A stretch of 64,000 nucleotides of DNA from Pseudobacteriovorax antillogorgiicola (lineage in GTDB: Bacteria; Bdellovibrionota_B; Oligoflexia; Oligoflexales; RGVZ01): contig CAMDHM010000011.1 of NCBI GenBank assembly GCA_945898195.1, positions 1 through 64,000 on the forward strand. Reading direction: 5' to 3'. The position numbers were made by a program, and so were the translations under genes. The stretch's first letter is position 1; each line of letters starts with the position of its first letter. This document shows, piece after piece, positions 49,663 through 60,498 of this stretch. The notes under the pieces are model-generated. The model was given only the letters and a program-made list of their open reading frames with translations. It ran no database searches and was not told the DNA's origin.

Positions 49663-50664
49663 TCAGTGCGTCGCAGCCGTCCGGAATGGTTGCCGGCGCG
49701 GCTTTTTCTTCAGCGAGCTGAGTAGTTTGGCTTCCATAAAGGGAACAGGATCAACCGGTTGATCGCGGCGCGTTCTCACTTCAAAGTGTAAATGAGCTCC
49801 GCGAGAATTACCGGAAATTCCAACATGAGCGATGTGAGCACCGACCTTCACCCAAGCGCCTTGCTTGGCGATAATTTTGCCGCAGTGTCCATATAGCGAG
49901 CGATATTGGCCATGGTCGATGATCACCGTCTTACCGTAACCATTCAAACGCCCAACAAAAATCACGCGGCCTTCGGCTGCAGCAACAATTCGCGTTCCAC
50001 GATTGGCCCGAATGTCGATGCCGTTATGAAAGCGACCCCAACGCGGACCATAATTTGAAGAGACCTCGCCAGCCGCCGGCCAACGAATCACAAAATTCTG
50101 CGCAGGCTCACCGATCAGGCTTCCTCTGGATGGCGATCGACCATCGGCACCAGAATGCCCATTATCTTCATCACGATAAGAATCGTTTGCGCCCGGCGTC
50201 TTACGCGGGGCATTGAGATCCTCTTCTTGCCACGAGCGGTCGTCGCCACCTTCCCCGGAATCCGGGGCAGACGTGGCCTCTGCTTCACGATTAACTCCAG
50301 ATTTAACGGCAACACGACCGGGTAAGCGCCCTGAAGACGATGCGGGTTCGTCAATGGCCCCCACTTGTAAGTTTACGGCTTTAGGGCCAGCAGCGATGCG
50401 CAGGACCTGACCGACACGCAATGGATTCTTACCATCGAGCCCATTCATCCGGGCGATCCGCCCCCACTCGGTATCGAATCGATTCGAAAGGCTGGCCAAC
50501 GTGTCACCGTGTTCGACGCGAACTTGATAGGTCACGCCGCTGCGGCTTCCAAACGTCAGACAGCCCGTCGCAAAAAACATCATCAAGGCACAGATGAGGC
50601 CGCGGCCATCACCCAAACGAAGAACAAAACCGTGTAAAACTCCACGGCACTGAAGTCGCAACAT
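49663..50664 (-). CDS. LysM + M23 peptidase (NlpD-like) lipoprotein
   Basis: 333 aa; LysM YQVRVEHGDTLASLSNRF; M23 HNGIDIRANRGTRIVAAAEGRV, YGHCGKI, HLHFEVR. Confidence 0.92.
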   Translation of the reverse strand: MLRLQCRGVLHGFVLRLGDGRGLICALMMFFATGCLTFGSRSGVTYQVRVEHGDTLASLSNRFDTEWGRIARMNGLDGKNPLRVGQVLRIAAGPKAVNLQVGAIDEPASSSGRLPGRVAVKSGVNREAEATSAPDSGEGGDDRSWQEEDLNAPRKTPGANDSYRDEDNGHSGADGRSPSRGSLIGEPAQNFVIRWPAAGEVSSNYGPRWGRFHNGIDIRANRGTRIVAAAEGRVIFVGRLNGYGKTVIIDHGQYRSLYGHCGKIIAKQGAWVKVGAHIAHVGISGNSRGAHLHFEVRTRRDQPVDPVPFMEAKLLSSLKKKPRRQPFRTAATH

Positions 50665-50804
50665 AAACCCTCCTGATTTGCGACAAATGGCCGGGCCCGT
50701 TACAGGCGGCGGGTCGTGAGCACCGGAAAAGGATTTCCAGCGTTACCCGCGTGATGGGAGGCGTCAAGGCTCCCGGCCGATGTTTACTTGCGCGCAAACG
50801 ATAC

Positions 50805-51602
50805 TTAGTTAGCTCCCGGAAATACTCCTGGGAACGCATCGGGTAAAACCCGACGAAGTTGATCGTTCGCACGCTCGTCGAGAAGGCTAGGCTTAAGAAC
50901 CGTTACAGTTGCATAGCCTTGATCCACCAGGTAGCAGTCAGAGTCCGGAATATCCTCGAACATCTCACCGCCGGCGCCGATCCAATAATACGGCCGCCCT
51001 CGTGGGTCGATCCCCTCGACCATCTCGTCTTCATAAATCCGACGACCCAAACCTGCTACCGTAATCCCCTTGAGATCCTCGAACGGCAGGTTCGGAACAT
51101 TGACGTTTATCGTAAAACGGTCGCCCACTGCTAGTAAATCTTGACGTTCCAGCAACAGCCGGACCACCTGACCGGCGGTTTCGTACTTCAAATTACCCCG
51201 CCCGTGACTGGAAACGGCCATGGCCCTGTATCCGTGCAAGGCACCCTCCATAGCAGCATGGACGGTACCCGAATAAAGCGTGTCAATTCCGAGGTTTCCA
51301 CCCCGATTAATGCCGCTAATAATCCAGGAAGGCTTACGGTGAAGCAGGCGCCGGCAGGCGAGCATGATGCAGTCTGCTGGGGTGCCCTCCACCGCGTAAA
51401 TATTCCGTGAAATTTGTTCCACTCGAAGCGGGCTATGGATCGAAATGGCGTGGCTTGAGGCCGATCGTTCGACGTGGGGGGCAACCACGACAACATCCCC
51501 CAAGGGCGCAATGGCTTCCGCCAGAGCGCGAATGCCTGGGGCATGCACCCCGTCGTCATTACAGAGCAAAAACAGCGGTTTTTGAAGATTTCCCTCAGTC
51601 AC
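50805..51602 (-). CDS. surE: 5'/3'-nucleotidase SurE
   Basis: FLLCNDDGVHAPGIRALAEAI, VVVAPHVERSASSHAISIHSPLRV, SGINRGGNLGIDTLYSGTVHAAMEGAL; GTG at 51602 avoids overlap with the upstream gene. Confidence 0.94.
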   Translation of the reverse strand: MTEGNLQKPLFLLCNDDGVHAPGIRALAEAIAPLGDVVVVAPHVERSASSHAISIHSPLRVEQISRNIYAVEGTPADCIMLACRRLLHRKPSWIISGINRGGNLGIDTLYSGTVHAAMEGALHGYRAMAVSSHGRGNLKYETAGQVVRLLLERQDLLAVGDRFTINVNVPNLPFEDLKGITVAGLGRRIYEDEMVEGIDPRGRPYYWIGAGGEMFEDIPDSDCYLVDQGYATVTVLKPSLLDERANDQLRRVLPDAFPGVFPGAN

Positions 51603-51615
51603 GCATGCCGCCAGA

Positions 51616-53802
51616 TCAAATCGGGTTGAAGGTAAATGGGTAGCTGATCTGAACCGGCTGTCCACCACGAGGATCGGGGAACTTCCAGCGCTTGATACTG
51701 CTCGTGACGCAGCCTTTCATCTGAGAATCCGAAATGGAGGACTCTGCGATGCTGACGCTGGACACGTTACCCTGAGCATTGATGGTCCAATTTACCGCGA
51801 GTTTTCCAGAAGCACTCGGAGATCTTTGCAGCAATTGCTCGTAACAATGGCGAATTTGATTCAAGTTTGCACGGACCACCTGAAGGATTTCCTGGGGACT
51901 CAAACCACCAGAAACGACAGGATCACCCGGAGGCACCTCGACATTGGCGCGACCGTGACCGGAACCGCCGCCAAACCCAGCACCCTTACCACCACCGGCT
52001 CCGCCGAGGCCGCCAAGGCCGCCCTGACCACCAAGAAGTCCACCTGAACCAGATCCGAAATTATTTACCGCACCGCCGGACCCGGCAAGGCCCAGTGATT
52101 TGCCGCCGCCAGCGCCTCCCAATCCGTAGGTCTTGGCCCCAGACCCCATGCCGCCACCGGCACCACCCGCCGAACTTTGCATGTTGGTGTAGATCGCGCT
52201 GGCACTCGATTTATTCAGAACCTTGCCCGCACCCAAACCAAGCTTGTCCAGATTGACGCCTGAGGGTTTGTCATTGTTGACGCCCTCGACCCCTTTAACG
52301 CTGGCCGCCTTGTTGCCCTTGATTTCGCCGCCCTTCTGGTTCATTCCACTGCCTTTTGGACCACCAGAAGCACCCATCGGCTTATTGTTTTGAGGACCGG
52401 CATACTTAAAGTCTGGCTTCTTCGAGTCCGCGGAAACCACTCCGGACGTTCCCTTGTCCAGTTTGTCGAGCTTATCTTGCGGCTTTTGCTGAGGTTTTTG
52501 TGGTTGCTGCTGGCTTTCAGACGGCTTTTTAGCCTCGGTCAAAAGCTGTGTTGGCCTTTTTTCGGGAACCGGTTTTTCAACTGGTTTTGGCTGTTCGACC
52601 TTTTCTTTTTCCACGGGCTTAGCCGGCTTAACAGGCATTGGCTTGGGAGGAGGCGGCGCCTTGGGGGTCGGCGGCGGAACCTTAACTTCCTTGATTTCAA
52701 CCTTAGGCTTCTCTACCTTTGGCGTCGGTTCGGGCGGTTTAACGGTCTCTGGTAAATTAACAATCGCCCAGATGTCGTCCTTCTTTTTCTCATCGGCCTT
52801 CGGTTTGATGATGAAGGTCAACGGGATAAAAAGCGCATAGATCAAAAGTCCAAACGACAAAATTGTAGCAAAAAATGGATCTCGCAAACCGCGCTTTGGA
52901 ATTTCAAGGGCGGGTGGGCGAATGTTCATCAAAAAGTAACTAACGGCACCATATTTGATCATCGCGATATCGCGACGGTCGAGATTGATTTTGGCCGGTC
53001 CCTCAACCCTTTCGACTTTGCCTCCGCGGCGCAACCGAGCTCGCATTCCAGGCAAAAGGCGCAGGCGATACCCGCTGCTCGAAATTGAGGCCAAGGCATG
53101 GCTGGTAATGTTATCTGGTCCGGCGGCAATCAGATGAGCGTCCTTGGTTGGGTCGCCAATCAAAACTTGTTCGTTGCCTTTGATGCTCGGATGAAAATAA
53201 TCCACATCAAGAACCGTGCTGCCCCAATAGGCAATCGCCTCCAAGACATCCCCACTAGGACGAGCTTGTTTAGGCGAAAAAAGCACGCCGCTACGAGGCA
53301 TCATGCTATCGGGAGCTTTTTCCGTGCGTGCATCTGGGGCCTGCATCACAGTGGCTCGACCCACCGCAGGGGCTTTGGCAGAAACTTCTCCCAGGCCCGC
53401 AGCAGGCACCACCGGGGGAACTCCAGCCACGGTCGGCGCCGTTGCGGCGGTCGTCGCAAAACGTGGCGGCGGCGGAACAACTGCAGCTTCGCGGTGTTCG
53501 GCTAACTGAAGCTGAACCGATCCGATCGTAATGACGTCACCAATCTTGATGGCGGTCTCTACCTCGATAAAATTGCCGTTTACTTGGATTCCACTTTCGG
53601 AACCAAGATCGGTCACCATCCATTTTTTACTGGTATCCGAGCCCTCTTCATCCAAGGATTCGATGAGCGCGTGAATTGGGTCGACCAATGGGGCGCGCAC
53701 GACAATCTGATTCGACAGCAAAGTCCCAATCACAAGGCGTGATTGATCCAGTGGAACATTCTGTTCCGGCTGTCCTGGTAGTGTGAAACGCAGTTCTAGC
53801 AT
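51616..53802 (-). CDS. FHA-domain, TonB-like AgmX/PglI C-terminal protein (GltG-like)
   Basis: 728 aa; N-terminal FHA-like region, TM, Pro/Lys-rich linker, Gly-rich region, C-terminal VVRANLNQIRHCYEQLLQRSPSASGKLAVNWTINAQGNVSSV. Confidence 0.85.
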   Translation of the reverse strand: MLELRFTLPGQPEQNVPLDQSRLVIGTLLSNQIVVRAPLVDPIHALIESLDEEGSDTSKKWMVTDLGSESGIQVNGNFIEVETAIKIGDVITIGSVQLQLAEHREAAVVPPPPRFATTAATAPTVAGVPPVVPAAGLGEVSAKAPAVGRATVMQAPDARTEKAPDSMMPRSGVLFSPKQARPSGDVLEAIAYWGSTVLDVDYFHPSIKGNEQVLIGDPTKDAHLIAAGPDNITSHALASISSSGYRLRLLPGMRARLRRGGKVERVEGPAKINLDRRDIAMIKYGAVSYFLMNIRPPALEIPKRGLRDPFFATILSFGLLIYALFIPLTFIIKPKADEKKKDDIWAIVNLPETVKPPEPTPKVEKPKVEIKEVKVPPPTPKAPPPPKPMPVKPAKPVEKEKVEQPKPVEKPVPEKRPTQLLTEAKKPSESQQQPQKPQQKPQDKLDKLDKGTSGVVSADSKKPDFKYAGPQNNKPMGASGGPKGSGMNQKGGEIKGNKAASVKGVEGVNNDKPSGVNLDKLGLGAGKVLNKSSASAIYTNMQSSAGGAGGGMGSGAKTYGLGGAGGGKSLGLAGSGGAVNNFGSGSGGLLGGQGGLGGLGGAGGGKGAGFGGGSGHGRANVEVPPGDPVVSGGLSPQEILQVVRANLNQIRHCYEQLLQRSPSASGKLAVNWTINAQGNVSSVSIAESSISDSQMKGCVTSSIKRWKFPDPRGGQPVQISYPFTFNPI

Positions 53803-53885
53803 GGGAACTTCAAACCTCGTGCAAGGTCGATATTTGCCATAACGGGCAACCCTGATCTGCTGGTACCCATAAATATTACCATGAG

Positions 53886-54959
53886 TTACTTCACAGGCGG
53901 ACTACCACCCTCAGTTCCCTTGATGGATGTTTTTTCCGGCGCCCTTTCCGGGGCCTTGGTCGAGGCCGCTTCCGCATCGAGCGCCATCGACAGCCGTTGA
54001 GCCCGATCATTGTACTTTTCCGCCCGGCGGTCGGTTCCAGGAGCCCGAATCATCCGGGACAAGTATTCCTTCGCACGTGGCAGGTCACGCCTGCCCTGCA
54101 GATCATTCAAGGCACAGTTAAACAGTAGTGGCTTAAAATCCGGGTGCTTTAAGGAGGCTGACTTGCAAAGCTCAGCTGCCCGCTCCGGACTGTCTTTGAA
54201 GCGAACGATCGTCACCTCGCCACTAGCCACCAGGGCATTATCTCCGGACTCTGAAAGCAGAGACCTTGCAAGATTAAAATCACCGCCATCAAGCGCCAAC
54301 ATGCCAAGATTGATTTTGGCTGGCCGATAATCATTTGCAGATTTCAAGGACTCTTGAAATGCCACCACGGCCTCCGGAATCCGCTCCTGCTTTACGGCGA
54401 TGACGCCAAGCAAATTAAAGGCGCCAGCCCGGATCCGCCCCTCTTTTGACTTAAATAATGGATCAAGAAAAAACTCTGCAAGGGCAAGCTTGCCTGACTC
54501 CGCGGCTGAAATAGCCAACTCTAGCCGAATTGGAGAAGGCAATTCAAAATCAACATTTTTACGCATGGCCTGATCGGCGATGGCGCGAGCCGTTCCCGCC
54601 TGTTCAGAAAGGTTACGACTACCAAGGCGTTGAGCGCTCAAATAAGCCTCAAGAACACGATGATCCGCCTTCCCCGATTGAATCAAAGGGGTCAACTTGG
54701 CCACCAATTGATCGACCTTTTGGCGATTGATCGGGTGCTGCATTAAAGCATCGCGGCCGAGGGATTGAATGACGAGACGCCGCTCCGCAGAAATCGAACC
54801 GGAACCTGAATCCTGCGGCTCCACATTGCCACGGCCAGGCGTGGTTTCAGAGTCAGGATCTTGTTTTTTCTTCCCAGTGGCGCAGGAAACCATGATGCTG
54901 CCTGCGGCGGTAACGGCGCTGACGGCAAAGAGCAAACGAATTGTTCTGGCAATTTTCAT
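53886..54959 (-). CDS. TPR lipoprotein of the gliding/envelope cluster
   Basis: Lipobox-like SIMVSC-ATGKKK; TPR-like repeats; start at internal Met suggested. Confidence 0.75.
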   Translation of the reverse strand: MKIARTIRLLFAVSAVTAAGSIMVSCATGKKKQDPDSETTPGRGNVEPQDSGSGSISAERRLVIQSLGRDALMQHPINRQKVDQLVAKLTPLIQSGKADHRVLEAYLSAQRLGSRNLSEQAGTARAIADQAMRKNVDFELPSPIRLELAISAAESGKLALAEFFLDPLFKSKEGRIRAGAFNLLGVIAVKQERIPEAVVAFQESLKSANDYRPAKINLGMLALDGGDFNLARSLLSESGDNALVASGEVTIVRFKDSPERAAELCKSASLKHPDFKPLLFNCALNDLQGRRDLPRAKEYLSRMIRAPGTDRRAEKYNDRAQRLSMALDAEAASTKAPERAPEKTSIKGTEGGSPPVK

Positions 54960-54970
54960 ATTCTGCCCCC

Positions 54971-57900
54971 TCACCGAACTTCAGACGCAACAGATTCAGA
55001 AACCTCAGAACCGACCAAATCCGGCACCTCAAGCCAATCTTCCATCACTAATTTCGATCCGCCTGATTTTGCCAATGCCGTCACAACACGCCGGGAATAA
55101 TCGTTGTAAACATGAAACTTGCTCATGGTTTCCATGGCAATCTTATAAAACCCAGCAGCTTCCTGGCGAGCCGCCTGTGCTTGGGGAGCCAATTTTTTCT
55201 TCACGTCGTCGATGCTGGCGCCTTTGATTGCAGGCGGATTATCCATCTCGGCAGCCAAGCCCTCGTAAGCCCTGCCGTTTTCGAATAGTGCTGCAACCCC
55301 CCAAAAAGAATCTTTGGTGCCAATCACAGAATCCATCGATTGTTTAAGCTTGCCCAACCCACCAGCCTTGCGGTCAATCGAGGCCGCCAAGGCATCCACC
55401 GTACCACCAGCCAATTTCAGCGATTCGTACTTAGGAACTTCCGCCAAGGCGCGTTTGAATGCAATCTCGCCAACATAGCGCAGAGCCTCGCCAGAAATTT
55501 TCCCACCAGACTTTTGATAGGCTTGGGTAATTTCAGATACGGCTTTGACTGCCTCAGAGCCCTTGCCTCCAGCTGTCCGATAGATGCTGTAGGCGGCCAA
55601 AATTCTTTCGTCCGGCGTCAATTTAAAATTGGTTGAATAATTTAAAACCAAGCCTTTGAGGCGTTCGAAATTGCGCGCATATGCCGCCGACCGGATCATC
55701 CTTGCAAAAATAGCCTTGGCGCCATCCGAATCAAACTTGGCCAATCCCAAACACTCCTTGATCGCCTTCGGACTTTCATTGGCAGCAAGCAGTTCACAGG
55801 CACGCCCGAGTGCCGACAGCGCATCTTTTTCTTTCGGATAACGCTCGGCATATTCGCCGTAAAACTCCGCCGCAGATTCAAACTCAAGCCTGTGATCTTT
55901 GAGCTTCGCCACCTGAAGCATTGACTCGCGGGCTTGCTGGGATTTCGGATAGTTTTTAAGGATGATGGCATACATCGCAACGGCCTGAGGAATTGCCCCG
56001 CCCTTGGTATAATCCACCGCGGCGTTGTACACCAATTTGTCCGCCTCCGAGTCGCTCGGCTTTTTACGTGCCTGATCTTCATAGGCCTTGGCCCGTTTCA
56101 ACGGGTCATCAATCTTGGCGACTTCTTCAATCTCTGCGGCACGGCGTAGAGATCGTAGTTTTTCCCCGAGCGCACCCTTCTGATAGGCCGGAACCTTAAG
56201 GAGCTTATCTGCCGTTTCAAGCAGACCCTTGCGGTCCGACTTGTAAAGGGGAATCAGGGACTCGACGGCTTGCGGCCCTTCCTTGTCGTTTGGATACTTC
56301 CACGCAATGTTTGTGAGGTACTTGAGCGCCATGGGGCGGTCACCCAATCGGAAGTAAATCTCTGTCACATAAAGATCACAGGTCTTTAAGTTCTTCCGGT
56401 CTTGCGGATACCAACCTTGATAGTAACCGCAACCTTTGATGAAGTTTCCAGCCTTCTCCGAAACCTTACCGGGCTTCGTAAAGTCCGGCTTCAATTTAAT
56501 TAGCTGCTTTAGTTCGGGCTCGAAATCCAAATAATATGAATCGAGCATGTACCGCGACGCTTGACTATGCATGTTGACGGTCTTTTTCCCGCCTGCAGAA
56601 ACAATGACCGCCTTGTCCTTACCCAAAAGTGCCACATCCAAATAAAGCTTTCCTGCCGTCCGGTAATCCTTCAGGAAAAAATCGATATCGGCCATGTTGT
56701 ATTTGATTTCGGTGATTTCGCTGGCCTTGGGATAAAAGCGCAGAAATAAGTTATATCCCTTCATCGCCTCGCGATAAACTCGAACATCGTCGTTCTTTTG
56801 TGCCGACTTATGCGTGACCTTTGCATAGTAAAGGATCTGATCTTTGATCAGCGCCTGAGTCTCCAGGACTTCCTTGCGACTGCCCTGATTCGCTGTTTCC
56901 CACTGGCTGCCAGGCCCGTAGATCTTGGGGAAACTTTCGAGTTCCGACCACAGTGTATTCCAACGCCCCAATTCGTAGGTCAAAGACAGGATGTCCTTTT
57001 GGGCTTCCGGACCATCGAGGCTGGTCGGGGCTACCTGCTGGAATCGCTTCAACGTGCTGATGGCTGCAGCGTATTGGCCCTGATCCGTAAAGACGTTTGA
57101 TAATAGCAACAGGAATTGGCCGATGTACTTTTCACCACCGTTGGCGCGGTAGTAACTGATCGCTGGCTCCACCTGTTTAAGTTCTGCAAAGGAGTAAACC
57201 ATGTCCCTAAGGGCTTCGTCCCGCAATTGTGGTCCGGACTTGGCATCCGCATTACGCCCGTTTGCAACGGTCGTTTTCCAGAATTCAAGGCTTTTCGGGT
57301 AATCCCCGAGGTTATAAGAACACCAGCCTAGTTTGAAAAGAGCCCACGCATATCCTCGGGAACGCTTGTAACGCAGTGTCTGCTTGTAGTTATTCATGGC
57401 TGCACGGAAATTCAGCTTATCGAAATAAAAGTCTCCAAGCTGAAAATATGCATCACCGGCCTTTGAAGAATTAGGATATTTAGTGATGAGCTGCGTGTAG
57501 GTCCGTGCCGCATCTTTTTCGCGCTTCAAAAATTGGTAGGCAACGGCCTGGTTGAACATGGTTTCGTCAGCATTGCGAGCGCGCGGAAATTGCCGCAGAA
57601 GGTTCTCAGCACGAGTGGACACCAATCGCCACTGATTCTGAGATTTAACAGAACTCAACTTCGGTTCTGGTCCCCGGCGGCCACTGCCGTCCCATCGCTC
57701 ATAAGATTCGTTGTAGCGACGAAATTCGTCGTTTGATTCATAAAGTCCGAGTTCCAAATTCAGGTTAAGCAATTGCTCTAATATGCGAAGGCGTTCGGGA
57801 GACTGAGGCGGCGTCCGCGGCTCGATTTTTTGCAAATACTGAATGGTCTTTCCGATTTCGGAACTAAGCTTCTGCTCGGTAGCGACGAAAAAAGCCTCTG

Positions 57901-58087
57901 CCCTGGTCAGACTGGTAGTATTTTTCCGGTCGGCTCCGCCCTTCTCAAGCTTACGTTCAACCACTTCAACGCCAGATTTTTTGTGATCTTTACCGCGGTT
58001 TGCGTCCGGAGCGACATCAACGGCCCCAACCATGATAAAGGTGAACATCGATATGACAGCTAGTCGCAGATTATTCTCTGACATCAC
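54971..58087 (-). CDS. Large TPR periplasmic protein (GltD/AgmU-like)
   Basis: 1038 aa; signal peptide; many TPR motifs (NADETMFNQAVAYQFLKREKDAARTYTQLITKYPNSSKAGDAYFQLGDFYF). Confidence 0.75.
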   Translation of the reverse strand: MMSENNLRLAVISMFTFIMVGAVDVAPDANRGKDHKKSGVEVVERKLEKGGADRKNTTSLTRAEAFFVATEQKLSSEIGKTIQYLQKIEPRTPPQSPERLRILEQLLNLNLELGLYESNDEFRRYNESYERWDGSGRRGPEPKLSSVKSQNQWRLVSTRAENLLRQFPRARNADETMFNQAVAYQFLKREKDAARTYTQLITKYPNSSKAGDAYFQLGDFYFDKLNFRAAMNNYKQTLRYKRSRGYAWALFKLGWCSYNLGDYPKSLEFWKTTVANGRNADAKSGPQLRDEALRDMVYSFAELKQVEPAISYYRANGGEKYIGQFLLLLSNVFTDQGQYAAAISTLKRFQQVAPTSLDGPEAQKDILSLTYELGRWNTLWSELESFPKIYGPGSQWETANQGSRKEVLETQALIKDQILYYAKVTHKSAQKNDDVRVYREAMKGYNLFLRFYPKASEITEIKYNMADIDFFLKDYRTAGKLYLDVALLGKDKAVIVSAGGKKTVNMHSQASRYMLDSYYLDFEPELKQLIKLKPDFTKPGKVSEKAGNFIKGCGYYQGWYPQDRKNLKTCDLYVTEIYFRLGDRPMALKYLTNIAWKYPNDKEGPQAVESLIPLYKSDRKGLLETADKLLKVPAYQKGALGEKLRSLRRAAEIEEVAKIDDPLKRAKAYEDQARKKPSDSEADKLVYNAAVDYTKGGAIPQAVAMYAIILKNYPKSQQARESMLQVAKLKDHRLEFESAAEFYGEYAERYPKEKDALSALGRACELLAANESPKAIKECLGLAKFDSDGAKAIFARMIRSAAYARNFERLKGLVLNYSTNFKLTPDERILAAYSIYRTAGGKGSEAVKAVSEITQAYQKSGGKISGEALRYVGEIAFKRALAEVPKYESLKLAGGTVDALAASIDRKAGGLGKLKQSMDSVIGTKDSFWGVAALFENGRAYEGLAAEMDNPPAIKGASIDDVKKKLAPQAQAARQEAAGFYKIAMETMSKFHVYNDYSRRVVTALAKSGGSKLVMEDWLEVPDLVGSEVSESVASEVR

Positions 58088-58093
58088 ACCCTC

Positions 58094-59644
58094 TCAATTC
58101 TTCTTCGATGCGGAACAACTGCTGTCGATGTTGTAGACATAGTATCCGAGCTCATCCTCCCAATACTCACCCTGAAACGGCCAATATTCCAACTCCTGGC
58201 CAATATTCAGAATCTGAAATCCCCCGATGAAATTTATCCGTTTCTCAGCCGTTGAGACCTGGAGCGATGCGCGTAGAGCATCCACCCGGTTAAGCAACAT
58301 TTCAGCATTGATAAATTCCGTTTGGCGCGAAAGATCTTTCAGATAATCCCGTTGATCTGAGAGTTTTTGGTACAATCTGCGGCCTGCCTCGTCCGACGCA
58401 ACCGCCTTCTTTTTCCCGAGAAAGTTCCGAAGTTCTTCTTGCAAACCAGAACTCGCCCACTTGCCGCCGAAGCGAGACAGACGGGCCAGCTCTGAATCAG
58501 AGTTTCGAACCGAAATGGCTCCCTCACGAAACGCATCCGTCCTTGAAAGGGAATCAAAGATTGGCCAGGCTTCCTTAAAACGAGTCAGCGACCCAGCACG
58601 AAAATCGTAGACAAGTTTATAAAACCCTCGATGATTTTCGCCGTAGTCATTGATTAGCTTTTTTAGCTCGCCAAACAAGGGTTGGTAGCGGTCACGAAAT
58701 CGCTCCAGAGCAGCCTTAGTTTCGTCAAACCGGCACAGCCTCAAAAATGTGATCGACTGCAGAATGTAGCTTTCTGGATAAAAACGATTCTCAAAAAAAG
58801 GCGCCAAAACTGTGTGCAAGCTACCTAACGCGGAGTTGTGCTTTTGGATCATAAAATAGGCCCAGGATCCTTCGAACTGAGCATCGAGCCATAAGTCCGA
58901 GTCGCGGCCAATTCGGCCATATTGTTGAAGGGCCTCCACGAACCTTTTTGTCTCGTACTCAACGCGAGCAATGTTCATGATCGCTGCATCCCGAAGATGC
59001 TCTCCCTCATCGTCACGTCGTGCACCGGAAGCGACACCGCTGAAGTAACTGATCGCCTGACTATGACGCCCCTGCAGATTTGAGATCACGCCCAAGTGAA
59101 ACTGCGCTCGCAAATAATACGGCGACCCCCCAGGGACCGCCCTGAATTCGCGAGTCGCTGCTTCATATTTGCGGTCATCGAAGTTTTCGACGCCTTGGTA
59201 ATAGAAGTAAAAGCCACGTGCAGCACCAGGAATATACTCGGGATTCATCGGCCCACCATTGCGTCCAGAGACAAGCTGAACAATCTGGGCCTGCCCAAGA
59301 CTCACCGTGCTATTGATAATTCCCAATTGTTCAAACGCCTGGCGAAAGAACGGATTATTTACCGGACCTTGCCGGACAATTGCGCCGTAAAAACGCGATG
59401 CCGAGTACGGCAGATCCAGGGCCTGCAGAGCGCGGGCAAGAAAAAATCCCGCATTGAGCTTTTCCTGGGCATTTCGGCTGGAACTGTAAAGCTGAAACGA
59501 CGCAGATGCCGCAGCCGGATAGTCGCCCCGGGAATAGAGCGCCGAAATGTTTTGCAAATTTGCCAAGGCAATCTGCCCGCCAAACATCAAGAAGATGATG
59601 ACGAACTTAATGTACCACCGGATATTGCTGATAAACATCTTCAT
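58094..59644 (-). CDS. TPR protein (GltE-like)
   Basis: 516 aa; signal peptide, TPR region; operon position. Confidence 0.68.
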   Translation of the reverse strand: MKMFISNIRWYIKFVIIFLMFGGQIALANLQNISALYSRGDYPAAASASFQLYSSSRNAQEKLNAGFFLARALQALDLPYSASRFYGAIVRQGPVNNPFFRQAFEQLGIINSTVSLGQAQIVQLVSGRNGGPMNPEYIPGAARGFYFYYQGVENFDDRKYEAATREFRAVPGGSPYYLRAQFHLGVISNLQGRHSQAISYFSGVASGARRDDEGEHLRDAAIMNIARVEYETKRFVEALQQYGRIGRDSDLWLDAQFEGSWAYFMIQKHNSALGSLHTVLAPFFENRFYPESYILQSITFLRLCRFDETKAALERFRDRYQPLFGELKKLINDYGENHRGFYKLVYDFRAGSLTRFKEAWPIFDSLSRTDAFREGAISVRNSDSELARLSRFGGKWASSGLQEELRNFLGKKKAVASDEAGRRLYQKLSDQRDYLKDLSRQTEFINAEMLLNRVDALRASLQVSTAEKRINFIGGFQILNIGQELEYWPFQGEYWEDELGYYVYNIDSSCSASKKN

Positions 59645-59671
59645 GCCCTATTCACCCTGTGATGCCATCGC

Positions 59672-60493
59672 CTAAAGAAAGCGCGAGGCTCCAACCTGCA
59701 TCGTCACATTATTGATCATCTTGCTCGAAGAATTCGTAAAATCTGGATCACAGGATCCATCGCGTTCATCGACAGAGAAAATATTGTCGCGAACCTCGAA
59801 CCGAAGGGACAGGTTTTTATCGATAAAAAACCTTTGGCCAATGCCAATGATCCCGCCGAAATAACTTTTTGTATTGGCCGCAGGAGGAGGAACCGACTGA
59901 CCAGTGGCGGATGCCGAACAGTGATCGTATTGATAATCGACCCCGGTCATGCCGCCGCCGCCAATCAAGAAGGTATCAAAGTAAATGAGCTTCCCGCTGG
60001 CGAGCTGGTACTTGCCATAGAGCGGTGTCCAGACCAAACCGCCGAGGAATTGGTACTGGGTTCGCTGGATTTGAGTGCTAATGTTGAAGCTGCTCTTAAG
60101 AAGGGTTTTGTCTTCTTTGTCCAAGCTAAAGCCATAACTTCCATCGAGCTCAATCCCGAGCGATTCAGTGAAGTGATAATTCAATATTCCGGTCATCAAG
60201 TAGGTGTAGATGAATGTCTGATTCATCACGACACTCATCTGGCCACCAAACTCTGCTCGGCGGGCCTTGGTAAAAAACCGGGGACGAATAACCCGCACAT
60301 CATAGCCGGAAAACTGACCTTTTGGCTGATCATCAGAATCCGTTGCGGCGACGGCGGAGTTACCTGCCAGCGTCATGATTCCAAGTAGCAATGACATGGT
60401 ACAGGCCACAATCCATCGCCTGCGTTTTCCACCACCAATTTGCTTCGGCCAACCCAAATATAACCCCTTCACTGAAGGCGAAAAAACAGCCAA
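59672..60493 (-). CDS. Outer-membrane beta-barrel protein
   Basis: 273 aa; alternating strand pattern; FLVGGVDYQY.. barrel-like; operon position. Confidence 0.65.
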   Translation of the reverse strand: MAVFSPSVKGLYLGWPKQIGGGKRRRWIVACTMSLLLGIMTLAGNSAVAATDSDDQPKGQFSGYDVRVIRPRFFTKARRAEFGGQMSVVMNQTFIYTYLMTGILNYHFTESLGIELDGSYGFSLDKEDKTLLKSSFNISTQIQRTQYQFLGGLVWTPLYGKYQLASGKLIYFDTFLIGGGGMTGVDYQYDHCSASATGQSVPPPAANTKSYFGGIIGIGQRFFIDKNLSLRFEVRDNIFSVDERDGSCDPDFTNSSSKMINNVTMQVGASRFL

Positions 60494-60498
60494 ACGAT

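Noticed and set aside
51603-51668. 22-aa N-terminal extension of SurE
   Set aside because: Overlaps the upstream gene's coding end; the SurE core begins just after GTG 51602.
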